Assembly (NCBI RefSeq): GCF_014649335.1
Contig: NZ_BMSV01000018.1
Location: 1 to 64,000 of the forward strand
Direction of reading: 5' to 3'
Source of the DNA: Streptomyces roseolilacinus
GTDB taxonomy: Bacteria > Actinomycetota > Actinomycetes > Streptomycetales > Streptomycetaceae
Length of the DNA stretch: 64,000 nt
The notes beneath the pieces are model-generated. The model saw nothing but the letters and a program-made list of their open reading frames with translations. It was not told the origin of the DNA and did no database searches. This document shows positions 16,576 to 24,675 of the stretch, one piece after another; position 1 is the first letter of the stretch; the number at the start of each line of letters is the position of its first letter. The position numbers and the translations under genes are program-made.

Positions 16576-17645
16576 GCGCCCTCCAACTCCTCTTCGCGGC
16601 CCTGCTGGTGCTCGCGAACGGCTTCTTCGTCGGCGCCGAGTTCGCCCTCGTCTCCGTCCGCCGCAGCCAGGTCGAGCAGCTCGGCTCCAAACGGGCCCGC
16701 AAGGTCCTGCACGGCCTGGAGAACCTGCCGCAGATGATGGCCGCCGCGCAGTTCGGCATCACCGTCTGCTCGCTCACCCTCGGCGCGGTCGCGGAGCCGA
16801 CCGTGGCGGGGCTGCTGGAGCCGGTGTTCCACGCCGTGCGCCTGCCCGAGGGCCTGGTCCACCCCCTCGGCTACGTCATCGCCCTCGCCGTGGTCGTCTT
16901 CCTGCACCTCGTGGTGGGGGAGATGGTCCCGAAGAACCTGGCGATGGCCGCCCCCGAGAGGACCGCGCTGTGGCTGAGCCCGGCCCTGGTCGGCTTCGCC
17001 CGGCTGTGCCGTCCCGTCACCGCGGCCCTCGGCGCCTGCTCCGGCGCCGTGCTCAGGGCCTTCGGGGTCGAGCCGAAGGACGAGGTGGAGGCCGTCTTCA
17101 CCAGCGAGCAGCTGAACCGGCTCGTCGGCGACGCCGGCCAGGCGGGCCTGCTCGCCCCGGCCGAGCAGGAGCGCCTGGAGGACGCCCTGGAGCTGGGCAC
17201 CCGGCCCGTGCGGGAGGTGATGATGCCCCGTACGGCGCTGGTGACCGTCCCCCCGTCGGTCACGCCGGCCCAGGTCGAGGCCCTCACCGTGCGCACCGGG
17301 TACTCGCGGTTCCCGGTGCGCCCGGAGGGCGGCGGGGTGTTCCTCGGCTTCCTGCACGTCAAGGACGTCCTGGACCTGGAGGACCCGGACCGGGCCGTGC
17401 CGCAGCACGTCTGGCGGCCCATGGCGACGCTGCGGGCCGAGCTTCCGCTGGACGACGCGCTGACCGTGATGCGGCGCGCGGCGGCCCACCTGGCGCAGGT
17501 CGCGGACGGGTCGGGCCGGGTGCTGGGCCTGGTCGCCCTGGAGGACGTGCTGGAGATGCTGGTGGGCGAGGTGCGGGACCCGGCGCACCGCGTCCGCGTC
17601 GCGGATCCGAGGCCGTCCCCGGAGGCGGGCGCCCTTCCGGCGTAG
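16572..17645 (+). CDS. CNNM/CorC-family membrane protein with CBS pair (second of two)
   Basis: A 357-residue paralogue of the preceding gene. It has a DUF21 domain (about 1-185; N-G-F-F-V-G-A-E-F, G-E-M-V-P-K-N-L-A-M-A-A-P-E) and a CBS pair (about 200-330; V-M-M-P-R-T and F-P-V-R). It ends shortly after the CBS pair, so the CorC_HlyC module found in the first copy is missing. The second CBS motif is also changed: V-A-D-G-S-G-R-V-L-G-L-V replaces V-V-D-E-Y-G-G-T-A-G-V. This division of labour (a complete and a shortened subunit with overlapping start and stop) is the usual actinobacterial arrangement and suggests a two-subunit transporter or sensor. Confidence 0.9.
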   Translation: MSALQLLFAALLVLANGFFVGAEFALVSVRRSQVEQLGSKRARKVLHGLENLPQMMAAAQFGITVCSLTLGAVAEPTVAGLLEPVFHAVRLPEGLVHPLGYVIALAVVVFLHLVVGEMVPKNLAMAAPERTALWLSPALVGFARLCRPVTAALGACSGAVLRAFGVEPKDEVEAVFTSEQLNRLVGDAGQAGLLAPAEQERLEDALELGTRPVREVMMPRTALVTVPPSVTPAQVEALTVRTGYSRFPVRPEGGGVFLGFLHVKDVLDLEDPDRAVPQHVWRPMATLRAELPLDDALTVMRRAAAHLAQVADGSGRVLGLVALEDVLEMLVGEVRDPAHRVRVADPRPSPEAGALPA

Positions 17646-17669
17646 CGGCGGCGCCCGGTGGCCGCGCGG

Positions 17670-19625
17670 TCAGTACACCGGGGGCTGGGGGTCCTGCGGG
17701 TCGCGGCTGCCGGGGCCGCGGCCCGAGAGGACCTCGCCGTACGCCTGCATCAGGTCCGGCAGCCGCAGCGTCGCCAGGTCCTCCCGCGTCGGCGTCCCCG
17801 CGTACCCGGAGAGCCGCAGGTCGCGGTAGGCGCACGACTTCTCGTACAGGGTCCGCAGGAACCTGCCGTTGCCCAGCTCGTCGATCCAGTCCTGCTCCAC
17901 GACGTGGCCGCTGATCGAGCGCAGCTCGTCGAGCGACTCCTCGTCCCACGCGTCGCCGTTGGCCGCCGCCAGCACCTTCCCGATCTCGGTGAGCTCCGCC
18001 GGCCGGTACGACGGGAAGTCGACCCGCGTGGTGAACCGGGACGACAGCCCCGGATTGGCGGCGAGCAGCCGGTCCATGCCCTCCGGGTAGCCGGCGAGGA
18101 TCACCACCAGGTGGTCGCGGTTGTCCTCGGCGCGCTTCAGCAGGACCTGCAGCGCCTCGTCGCCGTACGCGTCGCCCTTGCTGTAGCCGGAGTTGGACAG
18201 CGAGTACGCCTCGTCGACGAACAGGACGCCGCCGAGCGCGGAGTCGATCAGCTCGTTGGCCTTCACCGCCGTCTGGCCCAGGAACTCCCCGACGAGGTCG
18301 GCGCGCTGGGCCTCCACGAGGTGGTCGCCGCCGAGCAGCCCCAGGGCGTAGAACACCCGGCCGAGGATGCGGGCGACGGTGGTCTTCCCGGTGCCGGAGG
18401 GGCCGGAGAAGACGAAGTGCCGCTTCGGCGGCTGTACGGGAAGTCCCTGGCCCGCCCGTAACCGGGCCATCTCCAGCTGCGCGGAGAGCGCCTTGACCTG
18501 CCGTTTCACCGGGTCGAGGCCGACCATCCGCTCCAGCTCGGCGAGCGCCCGCGCCAGCAGCGCCGGGTCCGTCGGGCTCGTCGGGAACGGCGGCGCCGGC
18601 CGCCCCGCCCCGGCCCCGCGCGCCTTCTCCCGCACGCCGCCGGGCGGTACGGGCGCGGCGGGCGGCGCCCCGGGGGCGGGCCCGCCCGGCCCGGTGGCCG
18701 CCCCGGACTGCTGCGGGATGACGGGGCCCGCGAGGTCCTGGTCCAGCCCCGGGTCCAGCAGGTCGGCGCCCGGCCCGCCGTCCGCCCCGGCGCCGGCCCC
18801 GGCGCCACCCGCCAGGGACACCGCCGCGAGGCCCGCGGTCTCCTCGGGCGACCCGTCGAAGCCGTCGTACTCGGCGATGGCCGCGAGCCGCGCCGCCGTG
18901 TCCATGAACGCCGGGTCCACCCGGTGCACCGCCCGGTACAGGGGCAGCGCGGCGGCGGTGCGCCCGGTCCCCTCGTGCGCCCGGGCGAGCCAGTAGCGCA
19001 GCTCCTTGCGCTGGGGCTGCTCGCTGCGGCACCGCATCAGGGCCGCCGACAGCAGCGGCTCGGCCTGCCCGTACATCTCCATCCGCACCCGCGCCATGCC
19101 GCCGAACAGCCCCGCCTCGATGCCCAGCAGCGGGTCGTCGACGAGGGGCTCGGTGTGCCGGACGAGCTGGTCCCAGTCCTTGACCAGGTACGCCCGGCAG
19201 GCGTGCAGGAACCGCACCTGCGGGTCGGCGTCCACGGGCGGCAGCCCCGCCAGCGCCCGGTCGAGCTCGGGGACGTGCCGGCCGTCGAGCCAGTGGGAGG
19301 CGTGGGCGAGCAGCAGGTCGCGGGGGCTCTCCAGCACCGGCTGCACCCACCAGCCGAGCCAGTACCAGGAGTTCAGCGTCCGCCGGTGGCGCCGCCGCTG
19401 CTCGCCGAACCGCTCGCGGTGGTGGTACATCCGCAGCAGCGCGGTCGTCGTGTCGACCCGCAGGGCGTGCAGCCCGAGCCAGGCGTCGGCCATGCCGGGG
19501 TCGATCCGCACGGCGGTGCGGAACTCCTCCTCGGCCTGGGGGTACGCGCCCATCGTGTAGGCGTCGACGCCGCGCAGCCAGGCGAGGTCGGCCGGGGCCT
19601 GCGTGCCCTGCGCGCCGATGTCCAT
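17670..19625 (-). CDS. TPR - AAA+ ATPase of the CbbX/EccA type
   Basis: A 651-residue cytoplasmic protein. Residues about 1-260 are TPR-like helical repeats, about 270-360 a Gly/Pro/Ala-rich linker, and about 370-640 a CbbX-type AAA+ module. The Walker A is G-P-S-G-T-G-K-T near 405, the Walker B L-F-V-D-E-A near 470, and the arginine-finger region S-S-R-F-T-T-R follows. This is the architecture of EccA, the ESX/type VII secretion chaperone ATPase, but no EccB-E, ESX or WXG100 genes lie nearby, so it is an orphan. ATG 19625 is preceded by GGGGGGACCC. The frame stays open to an ATG at 19922, but that extension crosses a terminator-like hairpin and has no fold, so I reject it. Confidence 0.88.
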   Translation of the reverse strand: MDIGAQGTQAPADLAWLRGVDAYTMGAYPQAEEEFRTAVRIDPGMADAWLGLHALRVDTTTALLRMYHHRERFGEQRRRHRRTLNSWYWLGWWVQPVLESPRDLLLAHASHWLDGRHVPELDRALAGLPPVDADPQVRFLHACRAYLVKDWDQLVRHTEPLVDDPLLGIEAGLFGGMARVRMEMYGQAEPLLSAALMRCRSEQPQRKELRYWLARAHEGTGRTAAALPLYRAVHRVDPAFMDTAARLAAIAEYDGFDGSPEETAGLAAVSLAGGAGAGAGADGGPGADLLDPGLDQDLAGPVIPQQSGAATGPGGPAPGAPPAAPVPPGGVREKARGAGAGRPAPPFPTSPTDPALLARALAELERMVGLDPVKRQVKALSAQLEMARLRAGQGLPVQPPKRHFVFSGPSGTGKTTVARILGRVFYALGLLGGDHLVEAQRADLVGEFLGQTAVKANELIDSALGGVLFVDEAYSLSNSGYSKGDAYGDEALQVLLKRAEDNRDHLVVILAGYPEGMDRLLAANPGLSSRFTTRVDFPSYRPAELTEIGKVLAAANGDAWDEESLDELRSISGHVVEQDWIDELGNGRFLRTLYEKSCAYRDLRLSGYAGTPTREDLATLRLPDLMQAYGEVLSGRGPGSRDPQDPQPPVY

Positions 19626-19849
19626 CGGGTCCCCCCACCACACGTGTCCCCGGAGCCGTCCCGCCGCAGGCCTTCCGAACCGCCTTCGCGTGGACGGGCT
19701 TTGACCGCACCGGGTGCATCGTACCCGCGTGCACGGTGCGCGACTAAGGGCGCGACCAGCGCTCGGGGGGCGTTCACGGGGGCGCCGAAGGCGGTGACCG
19801 AGGGTGAGCGCCGGGTGGCCGGACCACCGCGGTGAACGGGGAAGGTGGG

Positions 19850-19921
19850 CAGAACGAAGCCCCCGATCACGGGGGAACAACCGGGGGCTTCGCGTCTGCG
19901 GCGACTCCGAAAAGCCGCACA
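19850..19921 (-). ncRNA. Candidate small RNA or attenuated leader of the AAA ATPase gene
   Basis: A transcript starting about 7 bases after the promoter described next would be only about 70 nt long before meeting a stable stem ending in a short T-rich tail (CGTTCTG). That is the size and layout of a small RNA. The other reading is a 5' leader of the AAA ATPase gene, whose start is about 295 bases further on and would then be reached only by read-through. Confidence 0.5.
19855..19892 (-). terminator. Terminator hairpin of the candidate small RNA
   Basis: A perfect 11-bp stem pairs CGAAGCCCCCG (19855-19865) with CGGGGGCTTCG (19882-19892). A competing inner hairpin, CCCCG-N5-CGGGG, shares the left arm. 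The two alternatives could switch, as in an attenuator. Confidence 0.7.
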
Positions 19922-19926
19922 TTGAG

Positions 19927-19956
19927 AACGTAAGACCTGTACCGCCCCCCGGTCAA
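19927..19956 (-). promoter_or_regulatory. HrdB-type promoter reading toward the AAA ATPase gene
   Basis: TTGACC (19956-19951) and TACGTT (19932-19927) are separated by exactly 18 bp on the minus strand. This is one of the best consensus promoters in the window. Confidence 0.7.
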
Positions 19957-20017
19957 GCGAAGTTGAGGCAGTCTGAGCGGCCGATTTCCGACTCCCCCGG
20001 AAGCCCCCCGCCGATCG

Positions 20018-20665
20018 TCACGATGAGTGATGGGTCGGCTCCGAATCGGCGGCCGGAAGGCGCCTCGGCAGCCACAGGTAGCCCCCCTGGCACTCACGTA
20101 TCAGGATGTCCGCGAACGGCAGGGACGGGTCATGGGCGAAATGGCGGGTCTCCGCCACTGTCCATCCGTCCCAGAAAGCGGACTGCGCGGGTCCGTCGCG
20201 GTGCCGTCCCCGCCGCCAGGACTCCTCGGGGGCGCGCTCCATCCACAGCAGCCGCGCCAGGTGGGGGCGGAGCGCCCGGCGCCCGGCGCCCACGCCCTCG
20301 ACCAGGACGACCGGGGCGTGCGGCAGCCGCCGCGCCGGCCCGAACCGGCGGGCCTCCCAGTCGTAGGGGCGGTACTCCGCCGCCTCGCCGCGCGCGAACC
20401 GGTCGAGGACCTGCGCGCGCAGGCGGCCCGTCCACGCGAACAGCTCGTCGTGCGTGGCGAGGTCGTCGAGGTGGAGGACCGGCGCCCCGCCGAGGGCGTC
20501 CGCCAGCCGCGCGGCGAACGTCGACTTGCCGGACCCCGCGTGCCCGTCCACGGCGACGAGCCGCACGGGCCCGCAGGACGGCGGCAGGGCGCGCAGCCCG
20601 GCGGCGAGCGCCCCGAGGTCGGTGCGGCCGTCGGGGTCGGCGGGTCCGGCGGCGGCTTCGGGCAT
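20018..20665 (-). CDS. Uridine kinase-like P-loop protein
   Basis: A 215-residue P-loop NTPase. Walker A is D-G-H-A-G-S-G-K-S-T near residues 40-49, followed by the H-L-D-D-L motif at about 70-74 that in uridine kinases holds the catalytic Asp, and a later E-G-V-G-A-G-R-R-A-L segment. It is about the size of single-domain uridine/phosphoribulokinase-family proteins, but parts of the nucleoside-binding region are divergent, so the substrate is uncertain. The ATG start is the only good one; its upstream neighbour is the divergent peptidase gene. Confidence 0.75.
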   Translation of the reverse strand: MPEAAAGPADPDGRTDLGALAAGLRALPPSCGPVRLVAVDGHAGSGKSTFAARLADALGGAPVLHLDDLATHDELFAWTGRLRAQVLDRFARGEAAEYRPYDWEARRFGPARRLPHAPVVLVEGVGAGRRALRPHLARLLWMERAPEESWRRGRHRDGPAQSAFWDGWTVAETRHFAHDPSLPFADILIRECQGGYLWLPRRLPAADSEPTHHSS

Positions 20666-20840
20666 GCCGCCACCCTACCGACGCGCCCCGGCGGGTGCCG
20701 GGGCACCGCTGCCCGGGGGACCCGGGCGCGGATTGCCTGGCGGAGGCGGGGTCCGGCGGCGATAGTGGGCGGCGCCGACCCGTCTCCCGCGCACCACCGC
20801 GGGCCCGGACCGCAGCCGACCCGACAGGGGGAACGCCCGT

Positions 20841-22229
20841 ATGCCCGAACCCACCTCGCGCAGGACCGTGCTCGCCGCCGCCCTCGCCACGGCCTCCGCC
20901 GCCGCCGTCGCGGCCCCCGCCGCCCCGGTCGCGGCCGCCGGCCCCGCCACCGCCCCGCACCCCGCCGCCCCGCGCCCCGCCGGCGGGGGCGGCGCCGAGC
21001 CGGTGATCGACAACCGCTTCTGGACCACCCACGCCGACTGGCGCTCCGGCACCGCCGAGGGCGTCCGCGCCGTCGCGGGACCCCGCCCCGGCATCGTCGT
21101 CGGCACCCCCGCCGGCCGTGCCGACCACACCGACCCGCACACCGGCACCACCGCCTCCTGGGAGTACGCCACCTGGACCTCCCCCCGCCACACCACGGCC
21201 GCCCCCGCCACCGAGCTGGTCGCGTCATGGAACGCCGACACGCCCGCCGGGACCTGGATCACCGTCGAGCTGTCCGCCGGCTACCCGGACGGCACCGACT
21301 CGCCGTGGTACGTGATGGCCCGCTGGGCCGCCGGCGACGGCGACATCCGCCGCGCCTCGGTGGACGGCCAGGGCGACGGCCGCACCAGCGTCTGGACCGA
21401 CACCGTCGCGGTCGACGACCCGGCGAACGGGCCGCGCCCCACGTCGTACCGGCTCCGCGTCACCCTCCACCGCGCGCCCGGGAGCGGCCGCACGCCGACC
21501 GTGTGGAGGCTGGGCGCCATGGCCTCCGCCGTACCGGACCGCTTCACCGTCCCCGCCGCCGGGCACCGCGTGGCCCGCGAGCTGATCGTCCCGCGCTACT
21601 CCCAGAACACCCACGTCGGCCGGTACCCCGAGTACGACAACGGCGGCGAGGCGTGGTGCAGCCCCACCTCCTCGCAGATGGTCGTCGAGTACTGGGGCCG
21701 CCGCCCCACCGCCCGCCAGCTGGCCTGGGTGAACCCCGAGTACGCCGATCCGCAGGTCTGCCACGCCGCCCGCGCCACCTACGACAGCCGGTACGAGGGC
21801 TGCGGCAACTGGCCCTTCAACGCCGCCTACGCCGCGACCTACGACGGCATGAACGCCGTCGTGACCCGGCTGCGCTCGCTCGCCGACCTGGAGGCCCTCG
21901 TCGGCGCGGGCATCCCCGTGATCACCTCCCAGTCCTTCCTGGAGGGCGAGCTGACGGGCGCCGGCTACGGCACCGCCGGCCACCTGATGACCGTCGTCGG
22001 CTTCACGGCCGACGGCGACGTGATCGCCAACGACCCGGCGTCCCCGACCAACCAGGCCGTCCGCCGCGTCTACCGGCGGCGCGAGTGGGAGAACGTCTGG
22101 CTGCGCACCAGGCGCCACGACGCCGCCGGCAGGGTCGTCTCCGGCACGGGCGGCGTCTGCTACCTGTACTGGCCCGCCGAGGCGACCCCGGCCCAGCTCC
22201 GGGCCCTCGCGGACGCCGGGGTGCGCTAG
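20841..22229 (+). CDS. Secreted C39-family (papain-like) peptidase
   Basis: A 462-residue exported protein. A twin-Arg-like start (S-R-R-T-V-L) followed by an Ala-rich hydrophobic core gives a signal peptide of about 40 residues, possibly Tat-dependent. Residues about 55-235 form a beta-sandwich unit of unknown function. The C-terminal part (about 240-440) is a Peptidase_C39_2 domain: the catalytic Cys at residue 273 in G-G-E-A-W-C-S-P-T, His near 381 in A-G-H-L-M-T-V-V-G-F, and the Asn/Asp position in V-I-A-N-D-P-A. It is probably a cell-wall or extracellular cysteine peptidase. No transporter or peptide substrate gene is adjacent, so it is not a bacteriocin processing enzyme. Confidence 0.83.
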   Translation: MPEPTSRRTVLAAALATASAAAVAAPAAPVAAAGPATAPHPAAPRPAGGGGAEPVIDNRFWTTHADWRSGTAEGVRAVAGPRPGIVVGTPAGRADHTDPHTGTTASWEYATWTSPRHTTAAPATELVASWNADTPAGTWITVELSAGYPDGTDSPWYVMARWAAGDGDIRRASVDGQGDGRTSVWTDTVAVDDPANGPRPTSYRLRVTLHRAPGSGRTPTVWRLGAMASAVPDRFTVPAAGHRVARELIVPRYSQNTHVGRYPEYDNGGEAWCSPTSSQMVVEYWGRRPTARQLAWVNPEYADPQVCHAARATYDSRYEGCGNWPFNAAYAATYDGMNAVVTRLRSLADLEALVGAGIPVITSQSFLEGELTGAGYGTAGHLMTVVGFTADGDVIANDPASPTNQAVRRVYRRREWENVWLRTRRHDAAGRVVSGTGGVCYLYWPAEATPAQLRALADAGVR

Positions 22230-22375
22230 GACGTGTCTTCGAGGGCGCTCCCCGGGCCGGGCGGCCGGGCCGGGGCCGGGGCGTGAGGAAGGTCTCTCCC
22301 CACGGGGGCCCTTCCGCTGGCACTGTGGAGGGGCACGGGGGGACGACCACAGCCGTACGACGTCAGCGAGATGCC

Positions 22376-22522
22376 ATGACCGCCAACGCAGCCGCCGCCC
22401 CCTTCGTCCGCGCCCGCACCGGAGGCCCCCAGGACGACGGGCCCACGGTGCTCGAGCACGTCCTCGGCTGGGTCCTGGTCGTCGTCGTCGCCATGCTCGT
22501 CACCCGGGTCGGCCTCCTCTGA
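22376..22522 (+). CDS. Small single-pass membrane protein
   Basis: A 48-residue reading frame with a Ala-rich N-terminus and one C-terminal hydrophobic helix (V-L-G-W-V-L-V-V-V-V-A-M-L-V, residues about 29-45). It is in frame with a plausible start but its RBS is weak (GCGAG). It lies 146 bases after the peptidase gene. High-GC third positions and a clean single helix support coding. I do not recognise the family. Confidence 0.5.
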   Translation: MTANAAAAPFVRARTGGPQDDGPTVLEHVLGWVLVVVVAMLVTRVGLL

Positions 22523-22554
22523 CGCCTCCGGCGCCCCTTTCCCGCCGGGAAGTG

Positions 22555-22564
22555 AACGAGCGTT
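22555..22564. promoter_or_regulatory. AACG-AG-CGTT palindrome upstream of the acyl-CoA dehydrogenase gene
   Basis: A short 10-bp palindrome of the type bound by TetR-family regulators of acyl-CoA metabolism lies 23 bases upstream of the putative -35 box. The match is short and could be chance. Confidence 0.3.
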
Positions 22565-22586
22565 ACCGAAGGGTGTCTTTCCGCTG

Positions 22587-22615
22587 GTGACGGGAGGCAC
22601 CCGATCGGGCATACT
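22587..22615 (+). promoter_or_regulatory. Putative acyl-CoA dehydrogenase promoter
   Basis: GTGACG and CATACT are separated by 17 bp, giving a leader of about 130 bases to the acyl-CoA dehydrogenase ATG. Confidence 0.45.
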
Positions 22616-22750
22616 CGTGCCGCCACAGCCGCTGAACTGCCGTTTCCGTGATCCGGAAGGGCAGCATCGGCGAAGCAGTGAGACCCGGCGGCGCCGCCCA
22701 ACCCTTCGCGCGTGCCCGCCGCAGCGCCCGACAGGGAGGAGAGCGCCGCA

Positions 22751-23923
22751 ATGCCCGACCGCGCCCCGCAGCCGGTGGACCGCCAGCTGCCCACGGAGGA
22801 GTCCAGGGATCTGATCGCCCTGGTGCGCGACGTCGTCCAGGGGGAGATCGCTCCCCGGGCGGCCGAGGAGGAGGAGGCCGGGCACTTTCCGCGCGAGGTC
22901 TTCTCCGTCCTCTCCGAAGCCGGACTGCTCGGCCTGCCCTACGACTCCGCCCACGGCGGCGGCGACCAGCCGTACGAGGTGTACCTCCAGGTCCTGGAGG
23001 AGCTGGCGGCCGCCCGCCTCACCGTCGGCCTCGGCGTCAGCGTCCACACCCTCGCCTGCCACGGCCTCGCCGGGTTCGGCACCAAGGAGCAGCAGGCCGA
23101 GCACCTGCCCGCGATGCTGGGCGGCGGCCTCCTCGGCGGCTACTGCCTCTCCGAGCCGTCCTCCGGTTCCGACGCCGCCTCCCTGCGCACCAAGGCCGTC
23201 CGCGACGGCGACGACTGGGTGATCACGGGCACCAAGGCGTGGATCACCCACGGCGGCGTCGCCGACTTCTACACGGTGATGGCGCGCACCGGCGCCGAGG
23301 GCCCGCGCGGCGTCACGGCGTTCCTCGTCCCCGGCGACGCGCGGGGGCTCACCGCCGCCGCGCCCGAGAAGAAGATGGGCATGAAGGGCTCGCCCACCGC
23401 CCAGATCCACTTCGACGGCGTCCGCGTCCCCGACTCCCGCCGGATCGGCGAGGAGGGCCAGGGCTTCACGATCGCCCTGTCGGCGCTGGACTCCGGGCGG
23501 CTGGGCATCGCGGCCTGCGCCGTCGGCGTCGCCCAGGCGGCACTCGACGAGGCCGTCGCGTACGCACGGGAGCGGCGCCAGTTCGGCCGGCCCATCGCCG
23601 ACTTCCAGGGACTGCGCTTCCTGCTCGCCGACATGGCCACGCAGATCGAGGCGGGCCGCTCCCTGTACCTGGCCGCCGCCCGGCTGCGGGACGCGGGCCG
23701 GCCGTTCTCCCGGCAGGCGGCGATGGCCAAGCTGTTCTGCACGGACGCCGCGATGAAGGTCACCACCGACGCCGTCCAGGTGCTCGGCGGGTACGGCTAC
23801 ACCGCCGACTTCCCGGTGGAGCGCTACATGCGCGAGGCGAAGGTCCTGCAGATCGTCGAGGGCACCAACCAGATCCAGCGCGTGGTCATCGCCCGCCACC
23901 TCGCGGGCCCCGAGAGCCGCTGA
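22751..23923 (+). CDS. Acyl-CoA dehydrogenase
   Basis: A 390-residue FAD enzyme that oxidises an acyl-CoA to the trans-2-enoyl-CoA, passing electrons to ETF. N-terminal, middle (L-S-E-P-S-S-G-S-D near 137 and W-I-T-H-G near 165) and C-terminal domains are all present. The C-terminal signature Q-V-L-G-G-Y-G-Y, then V-E-G-T-N-Q-I-Q contains the catalytic Glu near residue 370, as in short-chain and branched-chain dehydrogenases. The ATG is preceded by GGGAGGAG. No other beta-oxidation gene is adjacent. The chain length acted on cannot be told; the size fits a short/medium-chain enzyme. Confidence 0.93.
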   Translation: MPDRAPQPVDRQLPTEESRDLIALVRDVVQGEIAPRAAEEEEAGHFPREVFSVLSEAGLLGLPYDSAHGGGDQPYEVYLQVLEELAAARLTVGLGVSVHTLACHGLAGFGTKEQQAEHLPAMLGGGLLGGYCLSEPSSGSDAASLRTKAVRDGDDWVITGTKAWITHGGVADFYTVMARTGAEGPRGVTAFLVPGDARGLTAAAPEKKMGMKGSPTAQIHFDGVRVPDSRRIGEEGQGFTIALSALDSGRLGIAACAVGVAQAALDEAVAYARERRQFGRPIADFQGLRFLLADMATQIEAGRSLYLAAARLRDAGRPFSRQAAMAKLFCTDAAMKVTTDAVQVLGGYGYTADFPVERYMREAKVLQIVEGTNQIQRVVIARHLAGPESR

Positions 23924-24032
23924 CCCCCCGCCGCGGGCCGGCGCCCGCCGCCCTCGGGGCGGCTCCCGGCCCGCGGCACCCCGCAGCGCCCCGCGGCCGC
24001 CGGCCCGCGCCGCGCCCCGGGCACGACGAAAG

Positions 24033-24065
24033 CCGCCCCGGCCGCGCTCGCGCGCGCCGGGGCGG
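24033..24065. terminator. Bidirectional terminator between acyl-CoA dehydrogenase and a convergent hypothetical gene
   Basis: CCGCCCCGGC pairs with GCCGGGGCGG across a 13-base GC-rich loop. An A-rich stretch (GACGAAAG) precedes the left arm, so it reads as a terminator mainly for the minus-strand gene. Confidence 0.6.
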
Positions 24066-24086
24066 AGGACTCGGGCCGGCGGGACG

Positions 24087-24473
24087 TCAGGCGGCGCGCC
24101 CCAGGCGCGGGGAGGCGCCGCGCATCCGCGGGACCTTGATCGGGCGGGACCCCGGCCCGCCCACGTGCGAGAACGGCTGCGTGCGCCAGTCGATCCCCTG
24201 AGGGAGCGTCAGCAGCAGTCCCATCTCCTGCTCCTGCGGCCCGGACTCCTCGTCGACGGGCCGGGTGTCCGACACCGGCCGTCCGGAACCGGTGCACACC
24301 GACAGGACGAACGGGTTCCACGGCGTCGGGCACAGCGCGTGCTCGGGCAGGGCGTCCTCGTCCGCGAGCAGTGCGATGGGCTGCGCGCAGTCCGGGCAGA
24401 CGACCCGGAACATCTCGAACATGTCGTATGCGTCGAGCTCATCGGCCTCGACCGAATCAACAGGCTCCTGCAT
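24087..24473 (-). CDS. Conserved hypothetical protein with a CxxC motif
   Basis: A 128-residue acidic soluble protein. The first 20 residues are Glu/Asp-rich, then V-V-C-P-D-C-A-Q-P-I-A-L-L-A follows near 24-37 with a C-x2-C pair, and a second Cys-Pro (L-C-P-T-P-W) near 50. This may form a zinc knuckle. The ATG used here follows GGGGAG; the longer frame upstream lacks codon bias. Divergent from the Lrp gene across 202 bases. I do not recognise a function. Confidence 0.7.
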   Translation of the reverse strand: MQEPVDSVEADELDAYDMFEMFRVVCPDCAQPIALLADEDALPEHALCPTPWNPFVLSVCTGSGRPVSDTRPVDEESGPQEQEMGLLLTLPQGIDWRTQPFSHVGGPGSRPIKVPRMRGASPRLGRAA

Positions 24474-24675
24474 GGAGAATCTCCCCCTCAGGTGGGCCGA
24501 CCAGGCATGCGGCCCCGACCACACCAAGCAATTCCCAGCGGACCCGGCCGATAACCGTCCCGTCCGGCACCACCGCGACCGTGGGCGTGTGGCATTGGTC
24601 ACATGCCCCCCGCAGGTGCCCGTACGGCGACCGGCCGACTGGGCCGGAGGGGCGCCGGGGCAATAGGTTGACCGC

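Larger units (their letters stand above)
19626..20017. other. 392-base spacer holding a minus-strand promoter and hairpin
   Basis: The spacer between the AAA ATPase and uridine-kinase-like genes (both minus strand) holds a strong promoter and, about 30 bases after its start point, an intrinsic-terminator-like hairpin. Its remaining 220 bases next to the AAA gene show no gene or convincing motif. Confidence 0.6.

Noticed and set aside
19626..19922. An N-terminal extension of the AAA ATPase gene to the ATG at 19922
   Set aside because: It crosses the terminator-like hairpin and encodes Arg/Pro-rich low-complexity sequence. The RBS and fold start at 19625.
20841..22229. A bacteriocin-processing C39 peptidase
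   Set aside because: No ABC transporter domain or precursor peptide is adjacent. It is a separate secreted protein.
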